From: Azospirillum brasilense
GTDB lineage: Bacteria; Pseudomonadota; Alphaproteobacteria; Azospirillales; Azospirillaceae
Direction: 5' to 3'
Length of the DNA: 64,000 nt
NCBI RefSeq assembly: GCF_007827795.1
Contig: NZ_VITI01000003.1
Coordinates: 94,090 to 158,089, forward strand
The notes below the pieces were generated by a model that saw only the letters and a program-made list of their open reading frames with translations, did not search any database and was not told where the DNA came from. Made by a program: the position numbers and the translations under genes. Below, piece after piece: positions 60,641-64,000 of this stretch. Numbering within the stretch: position 1 is the first letter of the stretch; each line of letters starts with the position of its first letter.

Positions 60641-61291
60641 ATGGTCAGTGAGAAGGAAACACCGGGCGGCAAGGCGAAGCCGGAAACGGCGGTCGCCCCA
60701 CCCGCCACCACGACCCCCACCCCGGCTCCGGAGGCCGTGACGGCCGCCCCCGACACCGCGAGCACCTCCGAGGCCGCCCCGGAAACCACCCCGTCCGCTC
60801 CGGTCTCCACCGAGGCGCAGGCGGCGGAGATCATCCGCAAGCACGTGCTGCTGTCCGCCGCCGCGGGCGTCATCCCGTTGAACTTCGTGGACACCGCGGC
60901 GCTCGCCGTCGTCCAGCTTCGCCTGCTCAAGGAGCTGTCGGAACTGCACGGCGTTGACTTCCGCGGCGACATCGGCCGGTCCGCGGTCGGCACGCTGTTC
61001 GCCACGGTGGCCCCGACCGCCCTGGCCGGCGGCCTGCTCGGCTCCATGGCGTTCAACATGGCCCTGCGGTCGGTGCCGGTGATCGGCACGGTGACGCGGC
61101 TGGCCACCCAGCCGGCCTTCAACAGCGCCTTCACCTATGCGCTGGGCAAGGTCTTCCAGCAGCACTTCGCGTCGGGCGGCACCTTCCTGACCTTCCAGCC
61201 GGAAAAGGTGAAGACCTATTTCCGCGAGAAGTTCGAGGAGGCCCGCCGCCGCAAGGGTGCCGCGCCGGAGGCCGCCGAGGCCGCGGCCTGA
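60641..61291 (+). CDS. DUF697/EcsC-like membrane-associated protein
   Basis: 216 residues from ATG 60641 (GGAG 10 nt upstream). The first about 55 residues are a Pro/Ala/Thr/Glu-rich linker. They are followed by a compact domain: EIIRKHVLLSAAAGVIPLNFVDTAALAVVQLRLLKELSELHGVDF, then VGTLFATVAPTALAGGLLGS and RSVPVIGTVTRLATQPAFNSAFTYALGKVFQQHF, matching DUF697. These hydrophobic helices suggest a membrane-associated protein. No enzymatic motif is visible, and function is unknown. Confidence 0.8.
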   Translation: MVSEKETPGGKAKPETAVAPPATTTPTPAPEAVTAAPDTASTSEAAPETTPSAPVSTEAQAAEIIRKHVLLSAAAGVIPLNFVDTAALAVVQLRLLKELSELHGVDFRGDIGRSAVGTLFATVAPTALAGGLLGSMAFNMALRSVPVIGTVTRLATQPAFNSAFTYALGKVFQQHFASGGTFLTFQPEKVKTYFREKFEEARRRKGAAPEAAEAAA

Positions 61292-61410
61292 CCGCACCAT
61301 CCGGACGCTGCCGCGAACCGTAAGGACGGGCGGGGACGCCTCCACGCTTCCCCGCCCCCTCCGGACGTCGTCACCCTTCCGCCCTGTTCCCCTTCCAAGG
61401 CCGGACGCGC

Positions 61411-61608
61411 ATGCCCCTCATACTCGTCATGCTCTATCTTCTCGCCTGTCTGGTGTGCGCCGTCATGGGCCGCAACACCACGATCGGCTTCATCGGCCAT
61501 TTCCTGCTGGCCTTCTTCCTGACTCCGCCGGTGAACTTCGTAATCCAGGCGGTGGGCCGCCCCAGCACGCGGGAACGTGAGAAGATGCTGACGACGAGAC
61601 CGCGATGA
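61411..61608 (+). CDS. Small membrane protein coupled to an SPFH gene
   Basis: 65 residues, with CAAGG upstream. Two hydrophobic segments (LILVMLYLLACLVCAVMG and FIGHFLLAFFLTPPVNFVIQ) and a charged C-terminal tail suggest an inner-membrane protein with two helices. I cannot assign a family. Its stop overlaps the start of the SPFH gene by 4 nt, so both are translated together and may form a membrane complex. Confidence 0.72.
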   Translation: MPLILVMLYLLACLVCAVMGRNTTIGFIGHFLLAFFLTPPVNFVIQAVGRPSTREREKMLTTRPR

Positions 61609-62711
61609 CCACGCTCGACCAGTCGGCCGAGGGGAGCGTCGCCCGCACGCCCTTGCCAGCGCGTGCCCGCCACTGGCTGAAGCGGCGCAGCGTGTCGATC
61701 TATGCGCTGGCGCTGGCCCTGATCCTGGGCTTTCTCGCCATCGCCCCCGCCGTCTTCGTGGAGGTGCCCTCCGGCCATGTCGGCGTGCTGTGGCTGCGCT
61801 TCTTCGGCGGCACGGTCACCGACCGGGTCTACAGCGAGGGCACCCACCTGATCTTCCCGTGGGATCGGGTCACGATGTACGACGTGCGCCTGCGCACCGA
61901 CATCCGAACCTACGAGGCGGTGGCGGCCAACGGCATGTCGATGACGGTGAACGTGGCGCTGCGCTACCGCGTCAACCCGCCCGCCGCCGGTCTGGTCCAC
62001 AAGCTGGCCGGGGACGATTACGCGGAAAAGCTGGTGCACCCGGAGATCGCCAGCCTCGTCTACGAATTCGTGTCGAAGCACAACCCGGAGAATTTCTATT
62101 CGATCAACCGCGCGGACATCCAAGGCTTCCTGCTGCGGGAAGCCCGCCAGCAGTTCCCCACCCCGCCGACCGATCTGCAATCCTTGAAGCTGCCCCCCGG
62201 CACGACGGCGGACGATTACAGCTCCGTGATGATCCGGATCGAGGACGTGCTGGTGGCCGGGGTCAGTTTCCCGCCGCTGGTCCGCCAAGCCATCGACCGC
62301 AAGATCGAGCAGCAGCAGATCATGGAGGAATACGACTTCCGCATCGCCCGCGAGATCAAGGAGCGTGACCGCAAGCGGATCGAGGCGGAGGGCGTGCGCG
62401 ACTTCCAGGACATCGTCGCCCGCAACATCACGCCGGAGTATCTGCGCCTGCGCGGCATCGAGGCGACGCGGGCCTTTGCCACCTCATCGAACGCCAAGAC
62501 CATCATCATCGGCGGGCGGGACGGTCTGCCGGTCATCCTGAACACCGGGGACGACGCCAAGTCGGGAACGGCGGCCGGTTCGGCGGCCGGTTCGGCGGCC
62601 GGTACCGCCGCCAAGGAGCCGGACGGTCTGGCGGGACGCCTGTCCACCCTGGACGAACCGCCGCCTGAGAACACCGCGTCGGAAGCTCCGCCGGACACCG
62701 CCGGGCGCTGA
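61605..62711 (+). CDS. SPFH/prohibitin-like (band 7) membrane protein
   Basis: 368 residues. One N-terminal transmembrane helix (YALALALILGFLAIAPAVFV) is followed by the SPFH domain (VPSGHVGVLWLRFFGGTV to the LVAGVSFPPLV region). A coiled-coil-like stretch (QAIDRKIEQQQIMEEYDFRI, AREIKERDRKRIEAEGVRDF) follows, then a Gly/Ala/Ser linker with a 12-bp tandem DNA repeat near 62575-62605 and an acidic C-terminus. SPFH proteins form large rings that organise membrane domains and protease access. It is translationally coupled to a small membrane protein and likely its partner. Confidence 0.9.
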   Translation: MTTLDQSAEGSVARTPLPARARHWLKRRSVSIYALALALILGFLAIAPAVFVEVPSGHVGVLWLRFFGGTVTDRVYSEGTHLIFPWDRVTMYDVRLRTDIRTYEAVAANGMSMTVNVALRYRVNPPAAGLVHKLAGDDYAEKLVHPEIASLVYEFVSKHNPENFYSINRADIQGFLLREARQQFPTPPTDLQSLKLPPGTTADDYSSVMIRIEDVLVAGVSFPPLVRQAIDRKIEQQQIMEEYDFRIAREIKERDRKRIEAEGVRDFQDIVARNITPEYLRLRGIEATRAFATSSNAKTIIIGGRDGLPVILNTGDDAKSGTAAGSAAGSAAGTAAKEPDGLAGRLSTLDEPPPENTASEAPPDTAGR

Positions 62712-62719
62712 CGCCCGGC
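62700..62719. terminator. GC hairpin between SPFH and chemoreceptor genes
   Basis: GCCGGGCG (62700-62707) pairs with CGCCCGGC (62712-62719) around a 4-nt loop that includes the SPFH stop. There is no T-run. It could serve both convergent genes. Confidence 0.4.
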
Positions 62720-62745
62720 GGGACCGCCCTCGCCAAAGGGGCCGG

Positions 62746-64000
62746 CTACTCGGCGGCCTCGGCGAGGGTCCGGGCGAAATCGCGCTCCATCTCGTCCAGC
62801 AGGCGGACCACCTCCGCCGAGGCCCGCTTCATCTCGGCGGCGTGGCGTTCGGCCTCCGTGCGGTTGCCGGCCTGGAGGGCGAGCAGAGTCTCGCGGCCCG
62901 ACTCATGAACGGTCCGGTGCGGCGTGGCCATTCCCTTGTAGGTGGGCAGGCGCATCGTCCTGGGATCGTTCACGCTGTCGTACCAGCGGCCGAGGCGGCA
63001 GGAGTGATGGGTGGACAGGTCCGCCGGCAGCAGCGTGCGCTGGCCGCCCACCGCCTCCATGATCTTGTCCACGAAGGCGAGATGGTCCTGCTTGGCCAGC
63101 CGGACCAGTTCGCCCACTCCGTCGCGGCTCATGCGGTCCACCTCCTCGCGGCCGATCTTCCGCTCGTCGAAGCGGATGTGCAGCCGGTTGTCGTGCCGCG
63201 CCACCACCGAGCCGCGCAGGGACAGCTTGTAGCCGGGAAGCGACACGGTGACCTGCCCGCCGGTGGGCGCCACGCCTTTCGTCTCGGCGTAGCAGCCGCA
63301 TTCGGAGATGTCGCGGACCAGCGCGGGCGTCTGGTCCACGCTGCCGTCCAGCAGGACCGGACGGCGGCGCGTGTGGCGCCGGTTCGCCAGATCGGAGGAG
63401 GTGCGGATGGCCCGCGCCAGCAGGGACGGCAGCGTGTCCAGCGCCTCCTGCATGCGGTTGGCGCTTTCGCCGACGGTGTAGGCCGCGGTGGTGGCGCGCT
63501 GCGTCTCGCCGCTGACCTCGGTCATCCGGCTGGCGATGCCGCGGAAGATGCCGGCGACCTCGCCGATGTTGCGGGCGATCTCGCGCGAGGCGGAGGACTG
63601 CTCCTCCACCGCCGCGGCGATCGAGGAATTGATCTCCTGCATGGTGGTGATGGTGGTGGCCACCCCGTCCATGCCGGTGATGGCCTGCTCCGCCACCGCC
63701 TGGATGGCGCCGACCTTGGCGGCGATCTCGTCCGCCGCCTTGGCCGACTGTCCGGCGAGATTCTTCACCTCCGTCGCCACCACGGCGAAGCCCTTGCCGG
63801 CTTCCCCGGCCCGCGCCGCCTCGATGGTGGCGTTCAGCGCCAGCAGGTTGGTCTGCCCGGCAATGGCACGGATGATGTTCAGGATGCCGCCGATCTCCTG
63901 CGCCGCGGTGCTGAGCTGGGCCATGATCTGGCGGGCCTCGCCGCTCTTCTCCACCGCCTCGCCGGCGATCCGGGAGGCGCCGCCGACCTGCTCCGAGATC
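62746..64000 (-). CDS. Methyl-accepting chemoreceptor with PilZ and CZB domains, 5' end beyond the window
   Basis: 418 codons seen; the start is off the window. The signalling tip is clear ([20 protein letters not shown], then [16 protein letters not shown]). Next is a PilZ-like domain ([49 protein letters not shown]), which would bind cyclic di-GMP through the RRxxRR and D-x-S-x-x-G-like motifs. The C-terminal CZB domain has its zinc ligands in order: DHLAF, CRLGRW and PHRTVH. It therefore links chemotaxis signalling with second-messenger and possibly zinc or redox sensing. Confidence 0.92.
   Translation of the reverse strand, partial: ISEQVGGASRIAGEAVEKSGEARQIMAQLSTAAQEIGGILNIIRAIAGQTNLLALNATIEAARAGEAGKGFAVVATEVKNLAGQSAKAADEIAAKVGAIQAVAEQAITGMDGVATTITTMQEINSSIAAAVEEQSSASREIARNIGEVAGIFRGIASRMTEVSGETQRATTAAYTVGESANRMQEALDTLPSLLARAIRTSSDLANRRHTRRRPVLLDGSVDQTPALVRDISECGCYAETKGVAPTGGQVTVSLPGYKLSLRGSVVARHDNRLHIRFDERKIGREEVDRMSRDGVGELVRLAKQDHLAFVDKIMEAVGGQRTLLPADLSTHHSCRLGRWYDSVNDPRTMRLPTYKGMATPHRTVHESGRETLLALQAGNRTEAERHAAEMKRASAEVVRLLDEMERDFARTLAEAAE

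Overview
The window is high-GC DNA with dense codons, frequent ATGA stop/start overlaps and gene families typical of Alphaproteobacteria. The mix of long secreted repeat proteins, a PilZ/CZB chemoreceptor, CoA-ester catabolism, and dispersed REP-like CCCTCTCCCC/GGGGAGAGGG elements suggests a Rhodospirillales member, most likely Azospirillum or a close relative. This is inferred from gene content only; there is no rRNA or tRNA in the window.

Layout. (1) 1-6223, minus: the N-terminal ~2,070 residues of a giant DUF4347-type surface protein, ending at the window edge in almost identical 300-bp tandem repeats. (2) 6.6-9.5 kb: a GNAT acetyltransferase opposite two phage-tail-collar (MdpB-like) genes that flank a DUF6916-type gene. 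(3) 9.5-17.1 kb, minus: a tightly overlapping six-gene operon: carrier protein, acyl-CoA dehydrogenase-like enzyme, class-II-synthetase-like amino acid:[carrier protein] ligase, DUF1839, GH2 glycosidase and a double alpha/beta-hydrolase. (4) 17.3-25.3 kb: OsmC peroxidase, an autotransporter with an IalB-like gene, then TPR-glycosyltransferase and TPR-sulfotransferase genes on the minus strand. (5) 25.6-36.7 kb: a minus-strand catabolic operon (thiolase-like, DUF35, MaoC, SDR, binding-protein-dependent ABC importer, crotonase) divergent from a CoA-transferase, a LysR regulator and a thioesterase; it probably imports and degrades an organic acid as its CoA ester. (6) 37.0-42.2 kb: an FtsX-like permease without its ATPase, a serine hydrolase, fragments of two unrelated transposases, DedA and DUF3008. 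(7) 42.6-60.3 kb, plus: a complete five-gene nonribosomal peptide cluster behind tandem promoters. Its 4,200-residue NRPS (A-T-C-A-T-C-A-T-C-A-T-R) is followed by an Fe(II)/2-oxoglutarate oxygenase, two half ABC exporters and a type II thioesterase, ending in a strong terminator. (8) 60.6-64.0 kb: a DUF697-like protein, a small membrane protein coupled to an SPFH protein, and a truncated chemoreceptor.

The best candidates for new biology are the NRPS cluster and the amino acid-carrier protein operon. The NRPS starts with an atypical adenylation domain lacking the alpha-amine-binding Asp and ends in a reductase, predicting an aldehyde- or alcohol-terminated product with an unusual starter. The carrier-protein operon's hydrolase has Arg and Cys where the nucleophilic serines are expected. 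The crotonase of the catabolic operon lacks both catalytic glutamates. Four copies of one inverted-repeat family sit between operons.
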